From Segatella copri (lineage in GTDB: Bacteria > Bacteroidota > Bacteroidia > Bacteroidales > Bacteroidaceae), in NCBI RefSeq assembly GCF_019127135.1, contig NZ_JAHOEA010000085.1, positions 1 through 8,775 of the forward strand: DNA of 8,775 nt. The letters are read 5' to 3'. Shown here piece by piece: positions 1 to 6,268 of the stretch (the stretch's first letter is position 1; the number at the start of each line of letters is the position of its first letter). Below the pieces are notes generated by a model. That model had not been told where the DNA came from. It saw nothing but the letters and a program-made list of their open reading frames with translations, and ran no database searches. A program made the translations under genes and the position numbers.

Positions 1-71
1 ACCCAGGGCGATGCCCTGGGCTAGGAGCTTCTGCCCTTTCAGGGCGTGTGGGGCAAAACTAGCGAAAGTTC
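1..71. repeat. Partial palindromic repeat element (copy A, right arm and end)
   Basis: The first 46 bases match, base for base, the right outer arm of the element at 8722-8767. They contain two small hairpins: CCCAGGGC/GCCCTGGG around a GAT loop (2-20) and GCCCT/AGGGC around TTC (33-45). After the arm, positions 47-71 read in reverse complement as GAACTTTCGC followed by TAGTTTTGC. That matches the outer left ends of the other two copies (3639-3657 and 8551-8565), so this copy shows where the element's right end lies. The rest of the element is upstream of the window. The copy ends about 50 bp before the rodA start codon. Confidence 0.85.
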
Positions 72-122
72 AATAATGTACAATTGATAAAGTTCAAATG
101 GTAATGTATAAGTTATATTATT

Positions 123-1586
123 ATGATCGATAATAAACAACCTAGTGTGCTTGCTTCACTTGACTGGTGGACGATAGGTATTTATCTGGCACTCCTCATC
201 TTCGGATGGGTGAGCGTCTGTGGAGCCAGCTATAACTATGGTGACAACGAGATATTCAGTCTGGGTGCCCGTTCGGGTATGCAGATTATATGGATTGGCA
301 CATCCATAGCACTGGGATTGGTAATCCTGCTGCTTGATGACCGGTTTTACGATACCTTCTCGTATGTCATCTATGGCATCCTGATACTCTTGCTCTTTGC
401 TACGATATTCAATCCGCATAGCATCAAGGGCTCCCACTCCTGGCTGGTGTTGGGACCGCTCCGACTGCAACCGGCTGAGTTTGGTAAGTTTGCTACGGCT
501 CTGGCGGTAGCCAAGTTTATGTCAAGTTATGGTTTCAGTATGCAGAACCTGAAGCATTTCATGGCAGCTGTAGGCATCATCGTTCTGCCGATGCTCTGCA
601 TCGTTGGTCAGCGTGAAACGGGATCTGCTTTGGTTTATCTTTCATTCTTCCTCATGCTTTACCGCGAAGGAATGCCGGGTGCCATTCTCTTTACCGGAGT
701 GTCGATGGTGGCTTACTTCGTAGTGGGTGTGAAGTATGAAAACGTGATGATGTGGGATACCTATACTTCTGTGGGTAAGTTTGTCGTGCTTTTGCTGGTG
801 CAGATTTTTACCGCGGGTATGGTGAACTCTTATACGGGCAATAAGAAACAGGCACTGATGATCCTTGCCTATTCGGTAGGCATTACGCTGCTCTTCGTGC
901 TCTTTTCTACCTATGTCATTCCGTTCGACATTGTGTGGATTCAGCTCTTCCTGTGTGCCATGATGATTGGATTCCTGGTTTATCAGGGTCTGAGAACCCG
1001 GTTCCGCAATTACTTCCTCATCTCAATCTTTTCGTTGGGAAGTATCGCTTTCTTCTATTCTGCCGATTATGTGTTGAATCATGTGATGGAACCTCATCAG
1101 CGAGTGCGTATCAACGTGCTGCTGGGACTGGATGAAGATTTGGCTGGTGCGGGATATAACGTGCATCAGAGTGAGATTGCCATTGGTTCCGGCGGACTCC
1201 TGGGAAAAGGTTTCCTGAATGGTACACAGACCAAACTGAAATTCGTGCCAGAGCAGGATACAGACTTTATCTTCTGTACGGTAGGCGAAGAGGAAGGTTT
1301 CTTCGGTTCGGCAGGCGTGCTGCTGCTTTTCCTGGCTTTGATATTGCGGTTGATGCATCTGGCTGAGCGGCAACCTTATAAATTCGGGCGTATCTACGGC
1401 TATTGTGTGTTGTCGGTATTCCTCTTCCACCTATTTATTAATGTGGGAATGGTGCTGGGGTTAACACCAGTTATCGGTATTCCGCTGCCGTTCTTCAGTT
1501 ATGGTGGTAGTTCGTTATGGGGATTCACCATCCTTCTTTTCATCTTCTTGAGAATTGATGCGGGAAGGAACTTAGTGAGAAGTTAA
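123..1586 (+). CDS. rodA: Peptidoglycan glycosyltransferase RodA (SEDS family)
   Basis: A polytopic SEDS protein of 487 residues that polymerises lipid II into glycan strands in the inner membrane, normally paired with PBP2 in the elongasome. Family marks: the QPAE block at 116-119 (usually QPSE), GAGYNVHQSEIAIGSGG at 342-358, GKGFLNGTQ at 361-369, FVPEQDTDFIF at 374-384, and PFFSYGGSS at 456-464. GTQ...PE..TDFIF favours RodA over FtsW. Aligning the LDEDLAGAGY stretch with E. coli RodA puts the catalytic aspartate at D339. It is about 115 residues longer than E. coli RodA; the extra length lies around residues 200-310, is hydrophobic, and probably adds membrane segments. The ATG at 123 is the first in frame and gives a short cytoplasmic N-terminus. 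No clear promoter lies in the 50 bp after the repeat element, so it may be read from an upstream gene such as mrdA (inference). Confidence 0.93.
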   Translation: MIDNKQPSVLASLDWWTIGIYLALLIFGWVSVCGASYNYGDNEIFSLGARSGMQIIWIGTSIALGLVILLLDDRFYDTFSYVIYGILILLLFATIFNPHSIKGSHSWLVLGPLRLQPAEFGKFATALAVAKFMSSYGFSMQNLKHFMAAVGIIVLPMLCIVGQRETGSALVYLSFFLMLYREGMPGAILFTGVSMVAYFVVGVKYENVMMWDTYTSVGKFVVLLLVQIFTAGMVNSYTGNKKQALMILAYSVGITLLFVLFSTYVIPFDIVWIQLFLCAMMIGFLVYQGLRTRFRNYFLISIFSLGSIAFFYSADYVLNHVMEPHQRVRINVLLGLDEDLAGAGYNVHQSEIAIGSGGLLGKGFLNGTQTKLKFVPEQDTDFIFCTVGEEEGFFGSAGVLLLFLALILRLMHLAERQPYKFGRIYGYCVLSVFLFHLFINVGMVLGLTPVIGIPLPFFSYGGSSLWGFTILLFIFLRIDAGRNLVRS

Positions 1587-1628
1587 AAAAAAAAGAGGAT
1601 GTGGCTTATGACACACCCTCTTTTTTTT
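1587..1628. terminator. Bidirectional intrinsic terminator between rodA and gldH
   Basis: An A-run follows the rodA stop. GAGG (1595-1598) pairs with CCTC (1617-1620), and TGTG (1600-1603) pairs with CACA (1612-1615), with one A/C mismatch and an 8-base loop. Eight T's follow at 1621-1628. The A-run on one side and T-run on the other make it work on both strands, suiting two convergent genes. The last T's overlap the gldH stop codon (TAA on the minus strand at 1627-1629). Confidence 0.85.
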
Positions 1629-2109
1629 ATTGTATCTTGGAAATCTTGATGCCGATGTCGCTCACACCGGGGAGGATTTCTCTTTTCATATCATGTCTGA
1701 TGGCTACGTGTATGGAATCGCCCTGATGCATCTGATAGATGTTGATAGGGAAGTTATACTGATAGTAGCTGATACCCTGTCCTTTACTCACGCCGTTTTT
1801 GTCAATCAGCTGGCAGTTGACCGTATCTATCTTGCATTCGCCAGATATCTTTTTGTTTCGGTGATAAACCGTCTGTTCAACGATGAGCGTAAGTCCCATG
1901 AACGGATAGGCACCTGTAATGCGAAGTCCCAGGCTTTGTTTGTAATGCCCGGCTTCGAGTAGAGGTGATACTTCGAATGATAGGGTGTCGTTCTTCTCCC
2001 ATCCTGCAATCGGTGTATGGGCATACTCATCGTATACGGTCGAACCGCTGCAGGCAGAGAGAATGTGAACGATCGCTGTCAAAACGATGAAATAAACTGT
2101 CTTTTTCAT
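1627..2109 (-). CDS. gldH: GldH-family lipoprotein
   Basis: A 160-residue lipoprotein. The N-terminus has a KK pair, a hydrophobic stretch (residues 4-17) and a lipobox LSAC with the acylated cysteine at C20, so about 140 residues sit outside the cytoplasm. The body resembles GldH: a YDEY stretch just after the lipid anchor (26-29), 'W.KNDTLSFEV' (37-47), and a C-terminal half rich in beta-type patterns. GldH was named for gliding in Flavobacterium, but it also occurs in non-gliding Bacteroidales, usually beside a RicT/PSP1 gene, as here. Its role in this organism is therefore probably in the cell envelope rather than in motility (inference). The start lies 20 nt after the ricT stop, with an AGGAG about 10 nt upstream of the ATG, so the two genes are very likely co-transcribed. 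Confidence 0.85.
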   Translation of the reverse strand: MKKTVYFIVLTAIVHILSACSGSTVYDEYAHTPIAGWEKNDTLSFEVSPLLEAGHYKQSLGLRITGAYPFMGLTLIVEQTVYHRNKKISGECKIDTVNCQLIDKNGVSKGQGISYYQYNFPINIYQMHQGDSIHVAIRHDMKREILPGVSDIGIKISKIQ

Positions 2110-2129
2110 CTTTTTCTAGCTCCTATTCT

Positions 2130-3566
2130 TTATTCTTGTGGGGCGTTATTGCCTTGTGGGGCATTATTGCCTTGTGGCTTGTTACCACCCTGTGGGGCGT
2201 TGTTGCCTTGTGGCTTGTTATCACCCTGTGGGGCGTTATTGCCTTGCGGCTTGTTGCCACCCTGTGGCTTGTTGCCCTTGTTAGGCCGTCTGTCGTTTCT
2301 TGGCTGGCGGTTGTCACCCTTAGGATGATTGCCCTGATTACGGTTGTCGCGGCGCTGGTTGTTTGGCTTGCCTTCATTCTTCTGAGGTTTGTTGTCGCCA
2401 TTCTGCGCGCGGTTCTCATTCTTCTGAGGTTTGTTGTCGCCCTCCTGCTGTCGAGGTCCCTTGTTCTTATTGTTCTTCTTCTTCTTTTTCTTAGCCTTGT
2501 CAAAGCGGCTCAAATCGGCTTCGGCAAGCAGGTCGATAGGCTTGGCTACAGGTTTTGCCTTACCGTTTTCCAGCAGACTCAATGGCTTCTCGCCCTGACG
2601 GTTCATTTCGATAATCGCCTTGGCACGCTCGATGCTGATGGTTTCGAGGTTGGAAGCAAGGTTCTTGTCAGAAGAGTAGGTGATAAGACCAGCCAGGATA
2701 TCCACCTTGAACTGATGGAAATCACCGTCAGCAGTCTGCAGTACGGCATCCTTAGGAGGTAACTTTCTGCTAGCCTCTACATAGTTGTCTACCTCGTAGT
2801 TGAGACAGCACTTCAGTTTGGCGCACATACCGGCAAGTTTCTGAGGATTCAGTGAGATATCCTGGTAGCGTGCTGCATTGGTGCTTACGCTGATGAAGTT
2901 CTTCATCCAGGTAGCGCAGCAGAGTTCTCTGCCGCAAGGCCCCGTTCCACCGATACGTCCTGCTTCCTGTCGCGCACCAATCTGCTTCATCTCAATGCGC
3001 ACATGGAAGGTCTCGGCAAGAACCTTGATGAGCTGGCGGAAGTCCACACGTTCGTCAGCGATGTAATAGAAGATAGCCTTGTTGCCGTCTCCCTGATATT
3101 CTACATCACCTATTTTCATCTTCAGTCCGAGATCTTTGGCTATCTGGCGGCTCTGAATCATGGTGTCGTGTTCACGGCTCTTAGCCTCCTTGCATTTGTC
3201 AAGATCCACCTGCTTGGCGATACGGTAGATACGCTTGATATCATCCTGCGACTTGAGGTTTGCCTTCTTAATCTGGAGTTTTACCAGTCTTCCGGTCAGC
3301 GTAACCACACCGATGTCGTGACCAGGGTTAGCCTCTACAGCCACTATATCGCCCTTCTTCAGGTCGAGGTTATTCACATTGTGGTAATATCCCTTACGGG
3401 TATTCTTGAACTGTACCTCCACGAGGTCAGTACTTTCTGCATTGCCGGGTACATCGGCAAGCCAGTCGTATGTGTTGAGCTGTCTGTCCTGTCTTCCTAC
3501 GCCCTTAGCGCACAGACCACGGTCGCAGCCGTTACACATCCTGAATTTCATATTTTTGTAATCCAC
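2130..3566 (-). CDS. ricT: RicT-like PSP1-domain iron-sulfur protein with repetitive C-terminal tail
   Basis: PSP1/RicT (YaaT) homologue. In Bacillus, RicT with RicA and RicF forms an iron-sulfur complex affecting RNA maturation through RNase Y; only the RicT partner is visible here. Cysteines cluster at 11, 14 and 19 and in the conserved core: GPCGRELCC (209-217) and LAGMCAKLKCCLNYE (244-258). DIGVVTLTG (84-92) belongs to the PSP1 fold. The fold ends near residue 320. Residues 358-478 form a Lys/Asn/Gln/Gly/Pro-rich tail with no hydrophobic core: a lysine run (359-364), a duplicated GDNKPQKNE segment, then eight six-residue repeats of the form [GND]N[KA]PQG to the end. The start is ambiguous. 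The codon at 3566 is GTG; the first ATG is five codons on, at 3551, giving 473 residues. gldH follows 20 nt downstream. Confidence 0.9.
   Translation of the reverse strand: MDYKNMKFRMCNGCDRGLCAKGVGRQDRQLNTYDWLADVPGNAESTDLVEVQFKNTRKGYYHNVNNLDLKKGDIVAVEANPGHDIGVVTLTGRLVKLQIKKANLKSQDDIKRIYRIAKQVDLDKCKEAKSREHDTMIQSRQIAKDLGLKMKIGDVEYQGDGNKAIFYYIADERVDFRQLIKVLAETFHVRIEMKQIGARQEAGRIGGTGPCGRELCCATWMKNFISVSTNAARYQDISLNPQKLAGMCAKLKCCLNYEVDNYVEASRKLPPKDAVLQTADGDFHQFKVDILAGLITYSSDKNLASNLETISIERAKAIIEMNRQGEKPLSLLENGKAKPVAKPIDLLAEADLSRFDKAKKKKKKNNKNKGPRQQEGDNKPQKNENRAQNGDNKPQKNEGKPNNQRRDNRNQGNHPKGDNRQPRNDRRPNKGNKPQGGNKPQGNNAPQGDNKPQGNNAPQGGNKPQGNNAPQGNNAPQE
2133..2276 (-). repeat. 18-bp in-frame tandem repeat encoding (G/N/D)N(K/A)PQG x8
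   Basis: Eight 18-bp units code for the last 48 residues of RicT, with PQG recurring every six residues (434-436, 440-442, and so on) and the final unit ending PQE. NKPQG and NAPQG forms largely alternate, suggesting growth by duplication of pairs. The units stay in frame and run exactly to the stop codon. Such a run can gain or lose units by slippage, so tail length probably differs between strains (inference). Confidence 0.9.
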
Positions 3567-3571
3567 GATAG

Positions 3572-3627
3572 TCTAATTTATAATGTATAATTTATAATGT
3601 ACAATTTATAATGTCTAATTTATAATG
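3572..3627. repeat. 14-bp AT-rich tandem repeat (4 units) upstream of ricT
   Basis: Four consecutive 14-bp units of the form T(C/A)(T/C)AATTTATAATG or close variants start at 3572, 3586, 3600 and 3614. A fading remainder (AACAATGAAC) leads into the palindromic element. The array lies within the leader of ricT, ending 5 bp before the GTG candidate start. No TAnnTTTG promoter box is visible in it. An ATAATGTACAATT string is shared with the rodA leader (73-85 and 3594-3606). Confidence 0.9.
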
Positions 3628-3640
3628 AACAATGAACAGA

Positions 3641-3880
3641 ACTTTCGCAAGTTTTGCTCCATGCGCCCTGTTTTGCTCCATACGCCCTGAAAGGGCAGAA
3701 GCTCCTAGCCCAGGGCATCGCCCTGGGTTATTACGGGCGCTAGTTTGTCGCCCTGTAAGGGCAAAAGCTTTAAAACTCCAAACAAGACATAAAGCTTTTG
3801 CCCTTACAGGGCGCCTTGTTGTCTGCCATTATACCCAGGGCGATGCCCTGGACTAGGAGCTTCTGCCCTTTCAGGGCGTG
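3641..3880. repeat. Nested palindromic repeat element (copy B) between holB and ricT
   Basis: Outer arms 3683-3728 and 3833-3878 are complementary at 45 of 46 positions (A at 3852 breaks the match). Inner arms 3749-3772 and 3790-3813 are perfectly complementary over 24 bp, with a 17-base loop. Each arm itself holds three mini-hairpins: GCCCTGAAAGGGC, CCCAGGGC-ATC-GCCCTGGG and GCCCTGTAAGGGC types. The left end (3641 on, ACTTTCGCAAGTTTTGC) matches the ends of copies A and C. A 19-bp edge segment is duplicated here (3652-3670 and 3671-3689, one difference). With the flanking arrays it fills the 426-bp gap between ricT and holB. I see no protein-coding sense in it; open frames through it are a by-product of the repeats. 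Confidence 0.9.
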
Positions 3881-3985
3881 CTGCTTCTGGAACTTCTGCC
3901 CTTTCAGGGCGTGCTGCTTCTGGAGTTTCTGCCCTTTCAGGGCGTGCTGCTTCTGGAACTTCTGCTCTTTCAGGGCGTGCTGCTT
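3861..3985. repeat. 33-bp tandem array of the GCCCTTTCAGGGC hairpin, abutting the holB 3' end
   Basis: The last hairpin of copy B is repeated with an exact 33-bp period: the hairpin starts at 3865, 3898, 3931 and 3964. Spacers read CGTGCTGCTTCTGGA(A/G). The fourth hairpin has GCTCT for GCCCT, which weakens its stem. The array ends about 8 bp before the holB stop codon complement at 3993, so any holB transcript would carry these hairpins at once in its 3' region. They may stop or slow transcription, or protect the RNA end, but no T-run follows them, so a classical terminator is not supported. Confidence 0.9.
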
Positions 3986-3992
3986 CCACTCT

Positions 3993-5105
3993 TCACTTTC
4001 TCAGCAGGAGGACGATGATTTTGAGCGCCATATCGAAGAAAACGATTTTGGCATTGGCATTTTGCGAAATCATGCGTTTGCTGTCTTCGAAGAGGTTGGA
4101 GATGTCAATGATGTTTGCCTCGTTGATGAAGCGGGCAAAGTTCTTGGCAAAGTTCTCCTCATCCTGCGTCATGTAGCTCAGTTCCGGATTCCGGAAGTTG
4201 TACATGAAACTTTCTCTGAGCATGTGCATAAAGTAGTCGAGCATGCGTTTCTGCTTTTCTCTTCCGAAGGTCGAAATCACATCGGTCCACTTCTTGAGGT
4301 CACCAATCTTGCGCATGTAAGCCAGTCGCATCAGCATGATGAACATGTCGAGATGCTGCCGGTTTTCATTTCCTGCATCCAGTTCTTCGAGAGCGAGATT
4401 CCAGTTGCCGTTGGCGATACGGGCTATGCGGTGTGCCATGTCTGGCTCCAGCGCTCTCCGTTCCGTCAGCGCTTTTTCCATCTCTGCTGTTTCTATCTTC
4501 TTGAAGTCGATACGCTGCGTACGGCTTCTGATGGTTTCGAGCAGCAGTTCCGGATTCTCGCTTACCAGCAGGAATACCGTCTGGCGAGGCGGCTCCTCCA
4601 ACAGTTTCAGTATCTTGTTGGCACTCTGTATGTTCATACGTTCCGGGAGCCATATCAGACTTATCTTATATCCGCCCTGACTCGACATCATCATCAGTTC
4701 GTGAGAGATGGCATCAGTTTCTTCGGCAGTGATGATAGCCTGTTTGTTATAGTCGGCATCCGTCTTGCCCATCTTCTGCATCCAGTCGCTAATCTGGATA
4801 TAGGGACCTTTAGAAAGCAGCAGCTCTCTCCATTCCTTGATGAAGTCGAGGCTCACCGGTTTGTGTTCGCTGCTCATATTGGCGGTCTTGATGGTAGGAA
4901 AGGTGAAGTGGAGGTCCGGATGTTCCCATTTCCTGAGCATCGGTGAATCGCCCAGAAGATAGCTGGCAAAAGCCAGTGCCATCGCCAGTTTGCCGCAACC
5001 CTGCGGACCGCAGAACATCAGCGCATGGGGCAAACGGTTCTCCTGAACCATCTCCATAAGACGGTTCCATACTTCTTGCTGACCTATAACTTCATTTCTT
5101 TGCAT
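3993..5105 (-). CDS. holB: DNA polymerase III clamp loader subunit delta'
   Basis: A 370-residue AAA+ clamp-loader protein of the delta'/gamma type, part of the complex that loads the beta sliding clamp. Visible blocks: the N-terminal VIGQQEVWNRL (6-16), LPHALMFCGPQGCGK (25-39) with a Walker A, SANKILKLLEEPP (161-173) and TIRSRTQRI (191-199). The last aligns with the SRC motif, but Thr replaces Cys. Where an active ATPase has a DE Walker B, this protein has LIWLPER (150-156), so ATP hydrolysis is unlikely. The zinc-binding cysteine cluster seen in E. coli clamp-loader proteins is absent; the only cysteines near the P-loop are 32 and 37. These traits fit delta' better than DnaX, and the length is near 370 without the long tau extension. 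The ATG follows the metF TAA stop with no gap, indicating translational coupling. Confidence 0.88.
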   Translation of the reverse strand: MQRNEVIGQQEVWNRLMEMVQENRLPHALMFCGPQGCGKLAMALAFASYLLGDSPMLRKWEHPDLHFTFPTIKTANMSSEHKPVSLDFIKEWRELLLSKGPYIQISDWMQKMGKTDADYNKQAIITAEETDAISHELMMMSSQGGYKISLIWLPERMNIQSANKILKLLEEPPRQTVFLLVSENPELLLETIRSRTQRIDFKKIETAEMEKALTERRALEPDMAHRIARIANGNWNLALEELDAGNENRQHLDMFIMLMRLAYMRKIGDLKKWTDVISTFGREKQKRMLDYFMHMLRESFMYNFRNPELSYMTQDEENFAKNFARFINEANIIDISNLFEDSKRMISQNANAKIVFFDMALKIIVLLLRK

Positions 5106-6062
5106 TTAAAACAGTATTTTTGCTATTTGCTTGACGCTATCTACAGCCGATACGGTGAAGAAGTGAACATTGTTGTAACCATGTTCGAAGAGATCTTGCA
5201 CCTGAGTGGTAGTCCACTCGATACCGAGCTGCTTGGCATCTTCGTCAGTTTTACATTTCAATACTTCCTGTGCGAGTTCTTCAGGAATGTCGCAGTGGAA
5301 GGTTTTCGGCACTACAGTGAGCTGGCTCAACTTGGCGAAAGGCTTGATGGCAGGAATGATAGGGATGGTAACGCCTATCTGCCGAGCCTTTTCAACGAAA
5401 GCATAGAACTTCTCGTTGTCGTAGAAGAGCTGGGTAACGGCATACGCTGCGCCCAACTGTTGTTTCTCCAGCAGATGCTGCATATCCATTTCGAGGTTTG
5501 GCGCCTCTTCATGTTTCTCCGGATAGCAGGCTACACCGCAGCAGAACTTGTCGCCCGGGTGCTTGATGGGAGTGCCATCAAAGAAGAAACCATCATTAAA
5601 CTGATTCACCTGCTTCAGGAGGTCGGTAGCATGGGTATGACCGTTCTCGGTTGGTGTAAACTGCCGGTCTTCTTTCGCCTTGTCTCCTCGCAGAACGAGA
5701 ATGTTGCTGATGCCCAAAAACTGTAGGTCGAGCAGTTCGTACTCGATGTCTTCCTTTGTAGCACCGCTGCAGATAATATGAGGGATGACAGGTATGTCGT
5801 ACTTATTCTGTATAGCGCCTGCGATGGCCACGGTGCCCGGGCGGCGGCGCACACGCTGGCGAGTGAGGAGTCCGTTTTCCAGTTCCTTGTAAACATACTC
5901 GCTATGGTGCGTAGTGATGTTGATAAAGCGAGGACCAAACTCGCTCAGCGCATCGATGGTACGGAAGAGCGCTGCTGTTCCGTTACCTTTCAGCGGAGGT
6001 AAAACCTCGAACGAAAAGCCTCGCTTATCGCCCTGCTGATGTAGAAAATCTGCTATGTTCAT
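5106..6062 (-). CDS. metF: Methylenetetrahydrofolate reductase (NAD(P)H)
   Basis: A 318-residue FAD enzyme reducing 5,10-methylene-THF to 5-methyl-THF, the methyl donor for methionine synthesis; cytoplasmic TIM barrel. Blocks along the protein: FSFEVLPP (16-23) with E19 as the likely general acid (E28 in E. coli), FINITTHH (46-53), IPHIICSGAT (93-102), ILVLRGDK (121-128) with D126 matching E. coli D120 near the flavin, YAVTQLFYDNEKFYAFVE (207-224) with Q211 as the folate-binding glutamine, and IPIIPAIKP (233-241). It is slightly longer than the E. coli enzyme (296), with additional sequence around 155-195. The ATG at 6062 gives a standard N-terminus. It is the first gene of a unit with holB. 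A TAAATTTG promoter box lies about 36 bp upstream. No SAM riboswitch-like structure is seen in the short leader. Confidence 0.95.
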   Translation of the reverse strand: MNIADFLHQQGDKRGFSFEVLPPLKGNGTAALFRTIDALSEFGPRFINITTHHSEYVYKELENGLLTRQRVRRRPGTVAIAGAIQNKYDIPVIPHIICSGATKEDIEYELLDLQFLGISNILVLRGDKAKEDRQFTPTENGHTHATDLLKQVNQFNDGFFFDGTPIKHPGDKFCCGVACYPEKHEEAPNLEMDMQHLLEKQQLGAAYAVTQLFYDNEKFYAFVEKARQIGVTIPIIPAIKPFAKLSQLTVVPKTFHCDIPEELAQEVLKCKTDEDAKQLGIEWTTTQVQDLFEHGYNNVHFFTVSAVDSVKQIAKILF

Positions 6063-6097
6063 ATTACCTAAATTCTATGTTTCTTCTTATTTTGGTG

Positions 6098-6105
6098 CAA
6101 ATTTA
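6098..6105 (-). promoter_or_regulatory. Candidate Bacteroidota -7 promoter box for metF-holB
   Basis: On the minus strand this reads TAAATTTG, an exact match to the TAnnTTTG -7 consensus of Bacteroidota, and would start a leader of roughly 30 nt before the metF ATG. The expected -33 TTTG is poor (TGCGG around 6125-6129), so the assignment rests on the -7 box alone. The remaining divergent intergenic DNA up to the xylE-like start (6106-6268) is AT-rich. It has a TAAATTTT (6246-6253) that could be a weak -7 box for the transporter, but I cannot support a full promoter. Confidence 0.5.
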
Positions 6106-6268
6106 CAAAAAAAATAGGGGAAAACCGCATGTTGGACGTAATATTTATAAAGAAAAAACGTATATTATTAGGTGGAGATTGATTTTTTGCATGAAAAAAG
6201 AAGATTTCCAGCCGTTAAATGCTACGCTATTCTACAGAAAAGTGATTAAATTTTAGACCTAAAAAATA

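Noticed and set aside
1627..2109. Gliding motility as a trait of this organism
   Set aside because: gldH alone does not imply gliding; non-gliding Bacteroidales carry it and no other gld or spr genes are present here.
2123..2762. Overlapping frames opposite or alongside the ricT tail rich in simple repeats
   Set aside because: Shadows of the repetitive tail DNA; the RicT frame carries the conserved PSP1 core and a proper stop near gldH.
3632..4946. Plus-strand open frames rich in repeated PERAEAPSPGHRPG- or CPFRACCF-like peptides, including one running from the repeat array across holB
   Set aside because: The peptides are translations of the palindromic element and of the 33-bp array (a multiple of three, so the frame stays open). 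The remainder is antisense to holB, which has clear family motifs.
6130..6268. A regulator operator between metF and the transporter
   Set aside because: ACGTAATATTTA (about 6135) and ACGTATATTATTA (about 6158) look related, but in such AT-rich DNA the similarity is too weak to claim a site.
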